A stretch of DNA of 64,000 nucleotides from Vibrio cidicii. GTDB lineage: Bacteria > Pseudomonadota > Gammaproteobacteria > Enterobacterales > Vibrionaceae. Position numbers and translations under genes: made by a program. This document shows positions 1-9,313 of this stretch, piece by piece. The stretch is from the NCBI RefSeq assembly GCF_009763805.1, contig NZ_CP046804.1, forward strand, positions 434,001-498,000, in the 5' to 3' direction. A model generated the notes under the pieces. It was not told the DNA's origin, did no database searches, and worked only from the letters and a program-made list of their open reading frames with translations. The first letter of the stretch is position 1; each line of letters starts with the position of its first letter.

Positions 1-117
1 TAACAATATTCTCTCTCTTTGTTGATGAGAGTATTAACAACGCCGTTGATCGCTTGGAAGACAAATAGATGTCAAACAGAGATGAATGGATATAGCGAAA
101 AAAAATGGAGATACGTT

Positions 118-415
118 ATGAATAAAGCAATGATTTCTGCCTCACTAGTCACCGCTCTAAGCACCGCGTTAGTCATGGCCGCAGCCCCAGCAGAAGCGGG
201 AATGAAAGATAAAGAAAAATGCTACGGCGTGGCATTAAAAGGGAAAAATGATTGTAAAGCAGGTGCTGGTACATCTTGTGCTGGCACATCGGTCAGAGAT
301 CACCAAGGTAATGCTTGGTCACTGGTTTCCTAAAGGCACGTGTGAGCAAACCGTATCTCAAACCTCACCAACAGGATTTGGTCAGTTAAAAGAGTTTGAA
401 GAGAAAAACTCGTAA
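118..415 (+). CDS. bufA: BufA-type bufferin precursor (DUF2282), frame broken
   Basis: Small secreted metallophore-type peptide precursor. Residues 1-21 form a signal peptide ([20 protein letters not shown], then AAAPAEA). The mature part carries four cysteines in bufferin-like contexts: EKCYG, NDCKA, TSCAG and KGTCE. In this family a DUF692 enzyme with a DUF2063 partner converts core cysteines to thiooxazoles, and the product buffers copper. Frame 1 ends early at 333. The next frame continues the family sequence (LVPKGTCEQ...) to a stop at 415, so one extra T lies near 325-328. The ATG at 118 has GGAG seven bases upstream. It is first in bufA-bufB-bufC-doxX. The frameshift is more likely a sequence error than decay, because bufB starts right after the restored stop. 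Confidence 0.82.
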
Positions 416-419
416 TAAC

Positions 420-1280
420 ATGATGAATTCGAAGACTATTTGTCGTCTTCCACCATCTATCGGGGTTGGTTTGAAACCTGAACATGTTCAAACCATCCTC
501 GATACTCAGCCAGAGATGGGCTTTTTTGAAGTCCACGCAGAGAACTATATGGTGGCAGGAGGACCTTTTCATCATCATCTTGAACAGATCAGGGCAAACT
601 ATCCGCTCTCGATTCATGGTGTGGGTCTTTCTATTGGTGGCGAAGGTGCGCTGGATGAAGCCCATTTAGAGCGGTTAGTCACGCTCATAAAACGCTATCA
701 ACCAGAAGCCTTTTCCGAACACCTTGCTTGGTCGAGCCATCAGGGTACTTTTTTAAATGACTTACTGCCCGCCCCATATCATGAAAAAACGTTGTTGCGT
801 GTCTGTGAGCATATAGATCGTGTGCAGGAAAAATTAGGCTATCGGATGTTACTTGAAAACCCAGCGACATACGTAGAGTTTTCTAGCTCTGATCTCCATG
901 AAGAAGAATTTATCTGTGAGGTCGTCAAACGAACAGGATGTGGATTGCTATTGGATGTCAATAATGTCTATGTTTCCTGTGTTAATCACGGGCGTAACGT
1001 AGCGTCGTATCTCCAAGCACTGCCATTGTTTGCTGTTGGGGAGATCCACCTTGCGGGTTATGCTGAAGATGTCGATTCGTTAGGGTCACCACTTTTAATT
1101 GATAGCCATGGAGCACCAATCAGTAAAGACGTCTGGAATTGGTATCGTTTTGTCATCGAACTCATCGGGCCAAAACCGACCTTGATTGAACGCGATAACA
1201 ATATTCCACCGTTTGCGGTGTTAGCAGCAGAAGCCAAGCAAGCACAAGAGATCATGGATGAGGTGAAAGTTAAGTTATGA
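420..1280 (+). CDS. bufB: BufB, DUF692 multinuclear iron oxidase (MNIO)
   Basis: TIM-barrel peptide-modifying iron enzyme that acts on the bufferin precursor. Family metal-ligand segments are visible in order: SIHGVGLSIGG, SEHLAWSS, ENPATY, LLLDVNNVYVS, EIHLAGYAED and DSHGAP, followed by ERDNNIP near the C-terminus. At about 286 residues it is full family length. I chose the ATG at 420, four bases after the restored bufA stop, over an in-frame TTG at 396 that would overlap bufA. It overlaps bufC by 4 bases (ATGA type), so the two are probably translationally coupled. The frame is intact. The substrate assignment follows from the neighbours and the known BufABC pairing. Confidence 0.9.
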   Translation: MMNSKTICRLPPSIGVGLKPEHVQTILDTQPEMGFFEVHAENYMVAGGPFHHHLEQIRANYPLSIHGVGLSIGGEGALDEAHLERLVTLIKRYQPEAFSEHLAWSSHQGTFLNDLLPAPYHEKTLLRVCEHIDRVQEKLGYRMLLENPATYVEFSSSDLHEEEFICEVVKRTGCGLLLDVNNVYVSCVNHGRNVASYLQALPLFAVGEIHLAGYAEDVDSLGSPLLIDSHGAPISKDVWNWYRFVIELIGPKPTLIERDNNIPPFAVLAAEAKQAQEIMDEVKVKL

Positions 1281-2042
1281 ATAGGGAGAGTCAGGCGCAG
1301 TGGACGGCAAATATTTTGGGTTCAGGTCAATCTTGTCCAGAAGGTTTAACAACCTGGAATGGTTCTGATCCCAAAATGCGGTTTGCCATCTATCGTAATA
1401 ATGTGATGGTGTCATTAATCGATGCCCTCGCAGATAGCTATCCTGTCGTTCAAGCGTTGGTGGGTGAAGCATTTTTTCAAGCAATGGCTCGCGAATTTAT
1501 TAAAGGCCATCCCCCGAGTACCCCTGTTTTGGTTTGGTATGGATCTGAGTTCTCTAATTTTATCTCGTCATTTCCTCCCGCTTCAGGAGTACCTTATCTT
1601 GCTGATGTTGCTCGACTAGAGTGGATGAGGATTGAATCTTGGCATGCTGCTGACGCGAGTCCTCTATCCCACGAAACGTTAGCAACATGGCTTTCTGATG
1701 AGACTACGTTAGAGCAAACTCGCTTTGTATTACATCCCTCTCTACACACTTTTAATTCTCAATATCCTGTTGCTTCTCTCTGGTCTGCTCATCAAGACGA
1801 AACGGATTGATCTCAGTACCATTGATATTTCTGCTTCGGAAGCCGTTGTACTCATTAGGCATAATTTCAGTGTCGAAATCACATGTTTGGAGAGGCATGC
1901 CGTGGATTTTATTACGCTGCTGAATAATGGGGTTCCATTTGCAGAGGCGGTTCAGCAAGCGGGAGAGTTTGAGCTTTCCTATACGTTAGCTTGGTTAATA
2001 CAAAACCAAGCGATTACCAATTTGTTACCCGTGGGGGCGTAA
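1277..2042 (+). CDS. bufC: BufC, DUF2063 partner of BufB, frame broken
   Basis: DUF2063 protein, thought to present the precursor peptide to the DUF692 enzyme. The N-terminal half has the family hallmark FAIYRNNVMVSLIDALADSY followed by FQAMAREFIKGHPP and YLADVARLEW. The first frame stops at 1810. The next frame resumes with KRIDLSTIDISASEAVVLIR and a winged-helix-like tail (FITLLNNGVPFAEAVQQA), ending at 2042. A single extra base around 1795-1805 explains the split, and the rebuilt length of about 254 residues matches the family. The start overlaps the bufB stop. It is annotated as one gene. True inactivation is possible but less likely, given the same +1 pattern across the window. Confidence 0.83.
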
Positions 2043-2045
2043 TTT

Positions 2046-2537
2046 ATGTCACTGAAAATCATCACCTTGATTACATCATTCATCTCGTTGCTCGCTCGCA
2101 TACCCGATACGATGATTGCTTTACTGGCTCGTTTTTCTATCGCGGCCATTTTTTGGAAATCAGGACAGACTAAGATCGAAGGACTGACTATCGATATTGT
2201 CGCTGGAGAATTTAAACTTGGATGGCCTAGCTATTCGGATTCATTACTTGATCTCTTTCGTTATGAATACCAATTGCCCCTGATCCCACCAGAAATAGCT
2301 GCCCCTGCGGCCGCTTTTGCCGAGCACTTTTTTCCACTACTTATTTTGATTGGTTTTGCCACACGTTTCTCTGCACTAGCTCTACTTGGTATGACGACAG
2401 TAATACAAATTTTTGTCTATCCAGATGCTTACGCGACGCATGGAGTGTGGGCTGCTGTGCTACTCTTTTTGGTCGCTCGTGGTCCAGGTCTCGTTTCAAT
2501 CGATCATTTTCTCTCTCGGCGGTTTAGGACGGAATAA
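2046..2537 (+). CDS. DoxX-family membrane protein
   Basis: Inner-membrane protein of 163 residues with about four hydrophobic helices (residues roughly 5-20, 22-38, 84-108 and 118-140). It has the DoxX-type motif ALLARFSIAAIFWKSGQTK near the N-terminus and FAEHFFPLLILIGFATR in the middle. DoxX proteins commonly close bufABC operons. Their biochemical role is unsettled; links to thiosulfate oxidation, respiratory quinones or redox control have been proposed. The gene starts three bases after bufC and ends three bases before the chemoreceptor gene, so it is clearly part of the operon. The family call is firm; the function is not. Confidence 0.85.
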   Translation: MSLKIITLITSFISLLARIPDTMIALLARFSIAAIFWKSGQTKIEGLTIDIVAGEFKLGWPSYSDSLLDLFRYEYQLPLIPPEIAAPAAAFAEHFFPLLILIGFATRFSALALLGMTTVIQIFVYPDAYATHGVWAAVLLFLVARGPGLVSIDHFLSRRFRTE

Positions 2538-2540
2538 ACT

Positions 2541-4151
2541 ATGCGTATAAGGTTTCGACTTTCTTTAAGTTATGCTGTTTTACTGATTTTCTTGGCGGCC
2601 ATTGTTGTGGTCGCTGCATTACGTTTAGAGAATTTAGCAGAGAACACTCGCCACTTGGTTGAAACAGACTCTCGCCGCGCCGAGCTAACTCATGCAATTA
2701 ATCTTCACTCAGAAAGTGCCGCTGGGCGTCTACTTTTACTCTTTATTCTTGATGAGCGTGAACAGCGTGTCGCTATCTATAAGGACATCGATCGTCATAA
2801 CGCCGCAATAAGCGCCGCGCTTAAAGAATTGTCCCCTCTCATGACGACTCAAAAAGAGCAGAAGCAGTTGAAAGCCCTGTCGGTGTTACGAGAGCAATTT
2901 GATGAACATTTTACCGCGACGGTCGAGGCACTGGAATTTGGTGACCGTCCCGAAGCGATAAAACTGATGTCTGGCCCCACTCAACAATCATTAAAAAGCT
3001 TGCTTGTATTAACGTCGGAGCTGGCGCAATTTCAACAGCAATCCATGGAACAACGACAAACCGAAGCCATTGAACTCGTTCATACCGCTATTCTTACCGT
3101 TTTAATATTAGGCATCTGTGCGCTCTTTACAGGAGCGTTTATGGCTTGGTATATGACACGTTCCATCATGATGCCTCTGAACCTAGCGGTTAAAGGAACA
3201 ACCGCAATTGCCCAAGGTGACCTAACCAATATGCCCATGGCCGCAGGCAAAGATGAGCTTGGAGACTTGTTATCTGGAATGACAAACATGCGCGAACGTT
3301 TACGGAATATGATTAGCGCAATTAACCATAGCTCAACTCAAGTAAACGATTCAGCCACGACTTTGCAAAATGCTTCGCAGAAGGTTAGATGTGGTTCTGC
3401 GGAGCAAAATTCACTGGCACAGGCTATTGAATCTTCTGTCATGACCTTCTCAGAAGGTATTACTTCTTTAGCTTCTAATGTGCAAACCACTCGTGATGAA
3501 GCCAGCAAAGCGCACGATATGGCCTCTCAAAGTGCGCGTGAGATTGTAAGAGTCTCAGATGAAATTGTCACTATTGCCGCAACGGTTGAGAAATCAGCAC
3601 AAACGGTCGCCAAACTTGAACAGAGTGTCTTGGAAGTCACCAATACGGTGAGTGTGATCCGTGACATTGCGGATCAAACCAACCTGCTTGCCCTTAATGC
3701 GTCGATTGAAGCGGCGCGTGCTGGCGAGAGTGGACGTGGTTTTGCTGTTGTCGCCGATGAAGTCCGTACATTAGCGACCAGAACCGCTGATGCAACAGGA
3801 AAAATCGATCTTGTGATTGCGCAAATTAATCAACAAGCGAAAGAATCCATCCTTGAAATTGAACACGGTAAAAGTGGTATGGAAAAAGGGACGACCTTAA
3901 TTCGTGGCATTATTGCACCGTTAGACGAGTTGCGTGCAGGTGCTCAACATTCATTAGACAGTTTAGATAAGTTGAGTTTAGTCATGAGCGAACAAGTGCG
4001 AGAAAGTCACTCGATTGCAACTCATGTCCAAGAGATAGTAAAACAAACAAGAGCAAACCAAGATGCGGCCGATGAAGTGGCAAAGATCACACAGGTATTG
4101 AGCGATACCTCCCAACAGCTTCAGAATACCGTAACGAGTTTCCGCACATAA
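2541..4151 (+). CDS. Methyl-accepting chemotaxis protein
   Basis: Transmembrane chemoreceptor of 536 residues. It has TM1 at about 8-29, a helical periplasmic four-helix-bundle sensor (30-180), TM2 at about 181-203, a HAMP domain (about 204-257) and a cytoplasmic signalling coiled coil. The conserved hairpin tip is at about 373-410 ([20 protein letters not shown]...[13 protein letters not shown]). The C-terminus lacks an NWETF-type CheR tether. It is tightly linked (3-base gap) to the doxX/buf genes, so metal or redox stress is a plausible signal, but that is inference from position. The frame is intact. Confidence 0.93.
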   Translation: MRIRFRLSLSYAVLLIFLAAIVVVAALRLENLAENTRHLVETDSRRAELTHAINLHSESAAGRLLLLFILDEREQRVAIYKDIDRHNAAISAALKELSPLMTTQKEQKQLKALSVLREQFDEHFTATVEALEFGDRPEAIKLMSGPTQQSLKSLLVLTSELAQFQQQSMEQRQTEAIELVHTAILTVLILGICALFTGAFMAWYMTRSIMMPLNLAVKGTTAIAQGDLTNMPMAAGKDELGDLLSGMTNMRERLRNMISAINHSSTQVNDSATTLQNASQKVRCGSAEQNSLAQAIESSVMTFSEGITSLASNVQTTRDEASKAHDMASQSAREIVRVSDEIVTIAATVEKSAQTVAKLEQSVLEVTNTVSVIRDIADQTNLLALNASIEAARAGESGRGFAVVADEVRTLATRTADATGKIDLVIAQINQQAKESILEIEHGKSGMEKGTTLIRGIIAPLDELRAGAQHSLDSLDKLSLVMSEQVRESHSIATHVQEIVKQTRANQDAADEVAKITQVLSDTSQQLQNTVTSFRT

Positions 4152-4174
4152 CGGTGTATTCATGAGAGGTTACT

Positions 4175-5059
4175 ATGAGTCTATGGAAAAACTTATTTAC
4201 TTCCAGAACAACCGATAGGGAAAAGTTGCTAGAAAGCTTATTGATCTTGGCTTGGGTTGTGGAAGCAAAAGATCCTTACACAGGAGGTCATCTTTGGCGG
4301 GTATCGAAATACGCCAACCTATTAGCTAAAGCAATGAGCTTAGACGGAAAAACTATAGCAAGGGTGACTTTGGGAGGGTTCCTACATGATCTTGGTAAAA
4401 TCAGTGTTCCCGATAATATTCTTACTAAACAAGGTGCTCTAACAGACGAAGAATACTCGGTGATAAAAACGCATCCGACTGAAGGAGTGCGATTAATATT
4501 CAACCACCCACTTTCTGCAATCGTCATAGAGAGCATTGGTTTGCATCATGAACGGTTTGATGGAAAGGGTTATCCAAATGGAATGGCGAGAGACGCCATT
4601 CCTATAGAAGCTAAAATTGTTGCCGTCTGTGATGCTTTTGATGCGATGACAAGCCAACGTTCTTATCGAGGTGCGATGAGCAAAGAAAAGGCGTTAGCGA
4701 TCATTCAAGACAATTTGGGTACTCAGTTTGATCCGACCGTTGGTAAACGGTTCATAGAGTTAGGAAACAGAAGCAAATTCGATGAGATCATTCTTCATAG
4801 TGATGACCATATTCCTTTACACAACTGCCCTACGTGTGGACCAACGATCACTCAGTACCGTAGCGATAAAGTTGGCTCTACTTTACACTGTCCAGTGTGT
4901 TTATCTCAGGTTGAACTGATAAATGAAGGGCAAAAAATCAATATTAAGCCGACAATGAATACGGTATCAAAAGACCAAAAACGAGAGCCAGATTATCAAC
5001 TTATAAAGAATGTCATTGTTCAAACCATCAAAAACACTCCAATCGAGGACTTACTTTGA
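4175..5059 (+). CDS. HD-GYP c-di-GMP phosphodiesterase with C-terminal zinc ribbon
   Basis: Protein of 294 residues. The HD-GYP domain fills about residues 15-205, with GGHLWRVSKYA, the metal-binding FLHDLGKISVPD at about 68-79, HHERFDGKGYP at about 123-133 and CDAFDAMTSQRSYR. These match active c-di-GMP phosphodiesterases that hydrolyse c-di-GMP to pGpG or GMP. The tail is unusual: CPTCG at about 218 and CPVC at about 239 form a CxxC-CxxC zinc-ribbon-like knuckle, followed by a polar end. No sensor domain precedes the catalytic domain. It lies 23 bases after the MCP gene and ends at a shared bidirectional terminator. The frame is intact. Confidence 0.9.
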   Translation: MSLWKNLFTSRTTDREKLLESLLILAWVVEAKDPYTGGHLWRVSKYANLLAKAMSLDGKTIARVTLGGFLHDLGKISVPDNILTKQGALTDEEYSVIKTHPTEGVRLIFNHPLSAIVIESIGLHHERFDGKGYPNGMARDAIPIEAKIVAVCDAFDAMTSQRSYRGAMSKEKALAIIQDNLGTQFDPTVGKRFIELGNRSKFDEIILHSDDHIPLHNCPTCGPTITQYRSDKVGSTLHCPVCLSQVELINEGQKINIKPTMNTVSKDQKREPDYQLIKNVIVQTIKNTPIEDLL

Positions 5060-5061
5060 CC

Positions 5062-5090
5062 AAAAAAGCCTTCCGTTAGGAAGGCTTTAG
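5062..5090. terminator. Bidirectional intrinsic terminator
   Basis: A perfect 10-bp stem (AAAGCCTTCC, loop GTTA, GGAAGGCTTT) at 5065-5088 has A-rich sequence on one side and T-rich on the other. It lies between the convergent HD-GYP gene and the usp gene and can serve both. Confidence 0.85.
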
Positions 5091-5093
5091 ATT

Positions 5094-5942
5094 CTATCGT
5101 ATCAGTAGTAGAGGCACCGTTGTGTCGGTAATAATCCTCGTCGTATTACTTCCGACGAAGAATTGGCGAAGTTTAGAATGCCCGTAAGCACCCATAACAA
5201 TCATGCCAATCTTTTGCTTCTGCTGATAGGTCAAGATAGTGGAATGCACTTCACCTTGTAATTGGGCTTCAACAACGTTGATGCCCTTGTCCTTAAGTTT
5301 CTGCGCAGCATTTGAAAAAGCATCAGATTTACTATCAGAATCTTCAACCATCACAAGATGACAGGTCATGCCTTTTAGAAGCGGCGTGTTGATCGCTTTT
5401 TCAACCAGTTTCTCGCTGATCGTACTGCCGTCGAAGGCAAGTATGTAACTATCTGGTTGAGAAAAATGACCTGAGGCAATCAGGATATGAGCCTTAATCG
5501 AACGCACAACACTTTCTAACTGTGAGCCAATGGTTTTAGTATCATTCTGATGAAGTTCACCAGACTTACCCATAACTAAAACACGAATGTCTTGCTCCAT
5601 ATCGGTTAAGGTTTCAACAAGATTGCCATGCTTTTGTCGCTTTTGAATATCGTTGTGACCCTGATCATTTAAGTGGCTTTCTAGCTCGCTTAATAGCGCT
5701 TTGCCGTGCTTTAGTGCAATTTTTGCTCGTTGCTCATCAAGTTCAACAAGCTCTGCCAGTAACTGCTCTCTCGCACCTAAGCCAATATTGCCACTTAATT
5801 CACTGTCCGCTTCTTGTGACGATTTGTCCAATACATGAAGTAACGTCAGGGGTGCAGATAGTTTTTTTGATGTCCATGCGCCAATGTCGGCAACTGATTG
5901 AGAATAGCTTGATCCATCGATACACGCGATTATGTTTGTCAT
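5094..5942 (-). CDS. Tandem universal stress protein (UspA family)
   Basis: Cytoplasmic protein of 282 residues with two Usp domains. The second domain ends with the ATP-binding pattern GAYGHSKLRQFFVGSNT (G-2x-G-9x-G-S) and VPLLLIR. The first domain has a looser version around VMGKSGELHQNDTKTIGSQ. Tandem ATP-binding Usp proteins support survival under energy or osmotic stress. It starts 10 bases downstream of the sulP stop on the same strand, so sulP-usp is a two-gene operon. Pairing of a SulP permease with a Usp protein is common and suggests linked control of anion uptake. The frame is intact. Confidence 0.9.
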   Translation of the reverse strand: MTNIIACIDGSSYSQSVADIGAWTSKKLSAPLTLLHVLDKSSQEADSELSGNIGLGAREQLLAELVELDEQRAKIALKHGKALLSELESHLNDQGHNDIQKRQKHGNLVETLTDMEQDIRVLVMGKSGELHQNDTKTIGSQLESVVRSIKAHILIASGHFSQPDSYILAFDGSTISEKLVEKAINTPLLKGMTCHLVMVEDSDSKSDAFSNAAQKLKDKGINVVEAQLQGEVHSTILTYQQKQKIGMIVMGAYGHSKLRQFFVGSNTTRIITDTTVPLLLIR

Positions 5943-5952
5943 ATTTGGCTCC

Positions 5953-7443
5953 TTAGTGTCCGCCCATCAGTTTTTCAACTTCTTCTGGTTTATCGTGGAT
6001 ACCAAACTTATCAACGATGGTGCTGGTTGCTTCATTCATGCCAATCAAATTGACATCGGTGCCTTCACGTCTGAACTTAATCACAACACGATCGAGAGAA
6101 GAAACCGAGGTAATATCCCAGAAATGTGCATTTGAGAGATCAATCGTGACACGCTCAAGCGCTTCTTTAAAGTCAAACGCTCTTAAAAATTGATCCGACG
6201 ACGCAAAAAAGACTTGTCCCACAACATGATATGTGCGCTCTTCACCACTTTCAGACAAATCGCTTTTCACCACCATGAAACGACCGATCTTGTTGGCAAA
6301 AAACAGCGAAGCCAGTAAAACACCGACAAAGACACCAATCGCGAGGTTGTGAGTCGCGACCACCACCACTACTGTCGCAATCATCACGATATTGGTCGAT
6401 AACGGATGAGACTTAAGATCTTTAATCGAACTCCAAGAAAAAGTACCAATGGATACCATGATCATCACGGCAACTAATGCAGCCATCGGAATAAGTTTCA
6501 GCCAATCACTGAGAAAGACCACCATAATCAATAAGAAAATACCCGCACAAAGCGTAGAAAGACGACCACGACCGCCTGATTTGATATTGATAATGGACTG
6601 ACCAATCATGGCACAGCCTGCCATACCACCAATAAAGCCTGTTGCGATATTGGCAATACCTTGTCCTTTACACTCACGGTTCTTATCGCTGTTGGTATCC
6701 GTTAAATCATCCACAATCGTGGCTGTCATCATAGATTCAAGCAAGCCTACAATGGCAAGACCTAATGAGTAAGGCAAAATAATCCAAAGTGTTTCAAGAT
6801 TAAGCGGGACATCAGGCCATAAGAAAACAGGCAAAGTGTCAGGGAGCTGCCCCATATCGCCAACCGTACGAATGTCGATATTAAATACAAGTGCGACAGC
6901 CGTCAGAGAGATAATACACACAAGTGGTGATGGTAAAAGTTTTCCGACATAAGGGAGATAGGGGAACAAGTAGATAATCGCAAGACCCGCAGCCGTCATT
7001 GCGTAAACATGCCAAGTCACGTTGGTTAACTCTGGCAGTTGCGCCATAAAAATCAAAATCGCTAACGCATTCACAAAGCCAGTGACCACCGACCGAGAGA
7101 CAAAGCGCATTAAATCCCCTAACTTGAGATAGCCTGCTGCGATTTGGATGATGCCTGTCAACACGGTTGCGGCTAATAGGTATTGTAAGCCATGCTCTTT
7201 AACGAGCGTGACCATCAACAGAGCCATCGCCCCTGTTGCCGCTGATATCATTCCTGGACGTCCACCGACAATGGAAATTATAAAAGCAATACTAAATGAG
7301 GCGTAAAGACCCACTTTAGGGTCAACACCAGCGATAATGGAGAAAGCAATCGCTTCAGGGATCAAAGCCAGTGCGACAACTATGCCAGCCAGCACATCAC
7401 CACGCACATTGGATAACCAATCACGTTTCATCGTTTCAATCAT
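5953..7443 (-). CDS. SulP-family anion permease with STAS domain
   Basis: Inner-membrane transporter of 496 residues. The N-terminal SulP core (about 1-390) has many transmembrane spans and the family motifs GLYASF near the start and [20 protein letters not shown] in the middle. A C-terminal STAS domain (about 400-490) contains [20 protein letters not shown]. The substrate could be sulfate or bicarbonate; sequence alone does not decide. First gene of the sulP-usp operon, transcribed leftward from the 7444-7663 intergenic region. The frame is intact. Confidence 0.92.
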   Translation of the reverse strand: MIETMKRDWLSNVRGDVLAGIVVALALIPEAIAFSIIAGVDPKVGLYASFSIAFIISIVGGRPGMISAATGAMALLMVTLVKEHGLQYLLAATVLTGIIQIAAGYLKLGDLMRFVSRSVVTGFVNALAILIFMAQLPELTNVTWHVYAMTAAGLAIIYLFPYLPYVGKLLPSPLVCIISLTAVALVFNIDIRTVGDMGQLPDTLPVFLWPDVPLNLETLWIILPYSLGLAIVGLLESMMTATIVDDLTDTNSDKNRECKGQGIANIATGFIGGMAGCAMIGQSIINIKSGGRGRLSTLCAGIFLLIMVVFLSDWLKLIPMAALVAVMIMVSIGTFSWSSIKDLKSHPLSTNIVMIATVVVVVATHNLAIGVFVGVLLASLFFANKIGRFMVVKSDLSESGEERTYHVVGQVFFASSDQFLRAFDFKEALERVTIDLSNAHFWDITSVSSLDRVVIKFRREGTDVNLIGMNEATSTIVDKFGIHDKPEEVEKLMGGH

Positions 7444-7555
7444 GAATTTACTCGTAAAATTAATAAATTAGTTAATGTATAGAAAGGAATTGAAGAAGGC
7501 GGGTGGTCTAAGGCGGCCCAAGTAGCATCGGCATATCCTTATAAATTTTAAAGCA

Positions 7556-7569
7556 GTGACTATAGTCAC
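7556..7569. promoter_or_regulatory. Perfect 14-bp palindrome between divergent sulP and GGDEF genes
   Basis: GTGACTATAGTCAC is an exact palindrome in the 220-base gap between the leftward sulP and rightward GGDEF genes. It sits 113 bases upstream of the sulP start. It could be an operator for a dimeric regulator of either gene. No regulator is identified. Confidence 0.4.
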
Positions 7570-7663
7570 AAAAATAATAAATTTCAACCTCTTTTTTGTT
7601 CTTCTTGTGTAGGTAAAATCACTTACAATAATTACTTAAGCTTGATGAGACATCAGAGGTGGT

Positions 7664-8803
7664 ATGAATACTGATTACAGTTGGTTTGATTCGATCACAA
7701 TGCCACTTATAATCGTGAATGATAAACTTGAACTTTGTTACCTTAATCAATGTGCTCAATCGCTTGTAGATAAACATGAGCGGGGAAAAGATTTCATTCG
7801 TTTTTTGCGACTTGAAAAGTGCGATTGTCGAGTAGATGATGTTTTAGAGCGGCTATTAAAAAATCTCAAATTAAACCAAACCACAGAATTAAATGAATGC
7901 TCCATCATAGGAAAACCTTTTGAAAGTCAGCTACTAATTACTAAATTATCATCTGGTCTATTTCTTATTCAGATTAATTTGAAACAAACTATCAGTACTT
8001 CTTCGCTATCTCTTTTCAATATTAGCCCAATAGCCATTATGATAACTGATGAAAATGATATTATTTTATCGGTTAACCACGCTTTTGAACAGCTACTTGG
8101 TTATCATCAGCATGAGCTTCTCGGCTTAACACCTAATGCTTTACGAAGTGGTTTACATGATGATGATATTTTGACCACGATGTGGCAAAGGGTGAATTGT
8201 GAAGGTTCTTGGGAAGGCGAAATACATCATCGACATCGCAATGACTCCATAGTGACCAGTACTCTATCAATCAGGCGTTATTTTGAAAGTGAACGTTGTT
8301 ACTATTTCTCATTTTTAAATGACGTATCAGCTCATTTTAAAGAAATTAAAAAATTAAAAAAGTTTGCATATTTTGATTATCTCACTAAATTACCAAATAG
8401 ATTTTTATTAGAAAGTGAATTTAATTACTACAAAAGTAAGTATAATTCTTTTAATCTGACTTTTATTGATCTAGGTGAATTTAAAAAAATTAATGATAAC
8501 TTTGGCCATGAAGTGGGTGATAAAGCTTTAATCGAAGTGTCACAATTTCTGCTAACGCTATTCTGTGATAGTTTTGTATGTCGATATGGTGGCGATGAAT
8601 TTATAATATTAAGCAATATCAATGATTTTAGTTTTGAAAAGCCACTCAATAGAGAAATTGATATATATGGCAATACTTTTAATATCCAAATTCATTTTGG
8701 AACCGCTGAATATCCTAAAGATGGAGACTGTCTTGAGTCAATGATAAAAATTGCAGATAAAATCATGTATGATCATAAATTTGGAACAAAAAATAGACAT
8801 TAG
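7664..8803 (+). CDS. PAS-PAS-GGDEF diguanylate cyclase
   Basis: Protein of 379 residues with no membrane segments. Two PAS-like regions lie at about 8-105 and 115-225 (the second with SPIAIMITDENDIILSVNHA and GYHQHELLGLTPNALRSG). A GGDEF domain fills about 228-379, with DYLTKLPNR, FKKINDNFGHEVGDKAL and an intact RYGGDEF at about 306. It should make c-di-GMP from two GTP. The first metal-binding region reads FIDLGEF rather than the usual DxDxF, a mild deviation. The coding strand is noticeably more AT-rich than its neighbours. Its 3' end overlaps the start of a dksA-like remnant. Confidence 0.88.
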   Translation: MNTDYSWFDSITMPLIIVNDKLELCYLNQCAQSLVDKHERGKDFIRFLRLEKCDCRVDDVLERLLKNLKLNQTTELNECSIIGKPFESQLLITKLSSGLFLIQINLKQTISTSSLSLFNISPIAIMITDENDIILSVNHAFEQLLGYHQHELLGLTPNALRSGLHDDDILTTMWQRVNCEGSWEGEIHHRHRNDSIVTSTLSIRRYFESERCYYFSFLNDVSAHFKEIKKLKKFAYFDYLTKLPNRFLLESEFNYYKSKYNSFNLTFIDLGEFKKINDNFGHEVGDKALIEVSQFLLTLFCDSFVCRYGGDEFIILSNINDFSFEKPLNREIDIYGNTFNIQIHFGTAEYPKDGDCLESMIKIADKIMYDHKFGTKNRH

Positions 8804-9165
8804 CCACCTCAAAGAAAAGCTTCTTCAAATGGAAAGCGCTCACATTTCAGAAATGGAGATTAATAATTTCACAGGATCTAAAAAAAACAGTTCGCCTTGA
8901 CCAGCAAAGTGTTGGTCGCTTGTTTAGAATAGATGCGATACAAGCGCAGCAAATGGCGCTTGAATTTCAAAAAAGAAGAGAAGTTCAACTAGCCGCCGTG
9001 AGAGCTGCATTACATCAAATTGGGAACAATGATTATGATTACCATATATCATTCGATTGCGATATCAACCCTAAAACCTTGCGTTGTAAAATGTATCAAG
9101 TGTACAAGCTAAATCTACTCGATTCTTTCCTAACTAGGCTAAATATTCGATATTTAAGGGCGTAA
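8769..9165 (+). pseudogene. Decayed DksA/TraR-like zinc-finger gene
   Basis: Conceptual translation from ATG 8769 gives LKEKLLQMES..., then after a run of eight A (8880-8887) the frame shifts by +1 into VRLDQQSVGRLFRIDAIQAQ and QKRREVQLAAVRAAL. This is the coiled-coil half typical of short DksA/TraR proteins that bind the RNA polymerase secondary channel. The zinc finger is lost: the expected YCxxC reads YHISF. A second shift near 9075 would be needed to recover a family-like LAL...VSSV tail, and that frame contains a stop. A homopolymer error could explain the first break, but the missing cysteines point to real decay. It overlaps the end of the GGDEF gene. Confidence 0.6.
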
Positions 9166-9313
9166 ATGCGCTTTTAATTATTCTCGCTCTTTACGAAAAA
9201 GCGTGATCCTAACGACAGATTAAGAAACAGTCAAACTCTTAAAAATTTACGCTTTTTTTACGCGAAACCCAGAATCCGTATCTGATAGAGTCGCTGTTAA
9301 GATTTTCTTTCAA

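Noticed and set aside
9198..9265. AAAAAGCGT...ACGCTTTTTT as a terminator before the kinase gene
   Set aside because: The loop is nearly 50 bases long, so a functional hairpin is unlikely.
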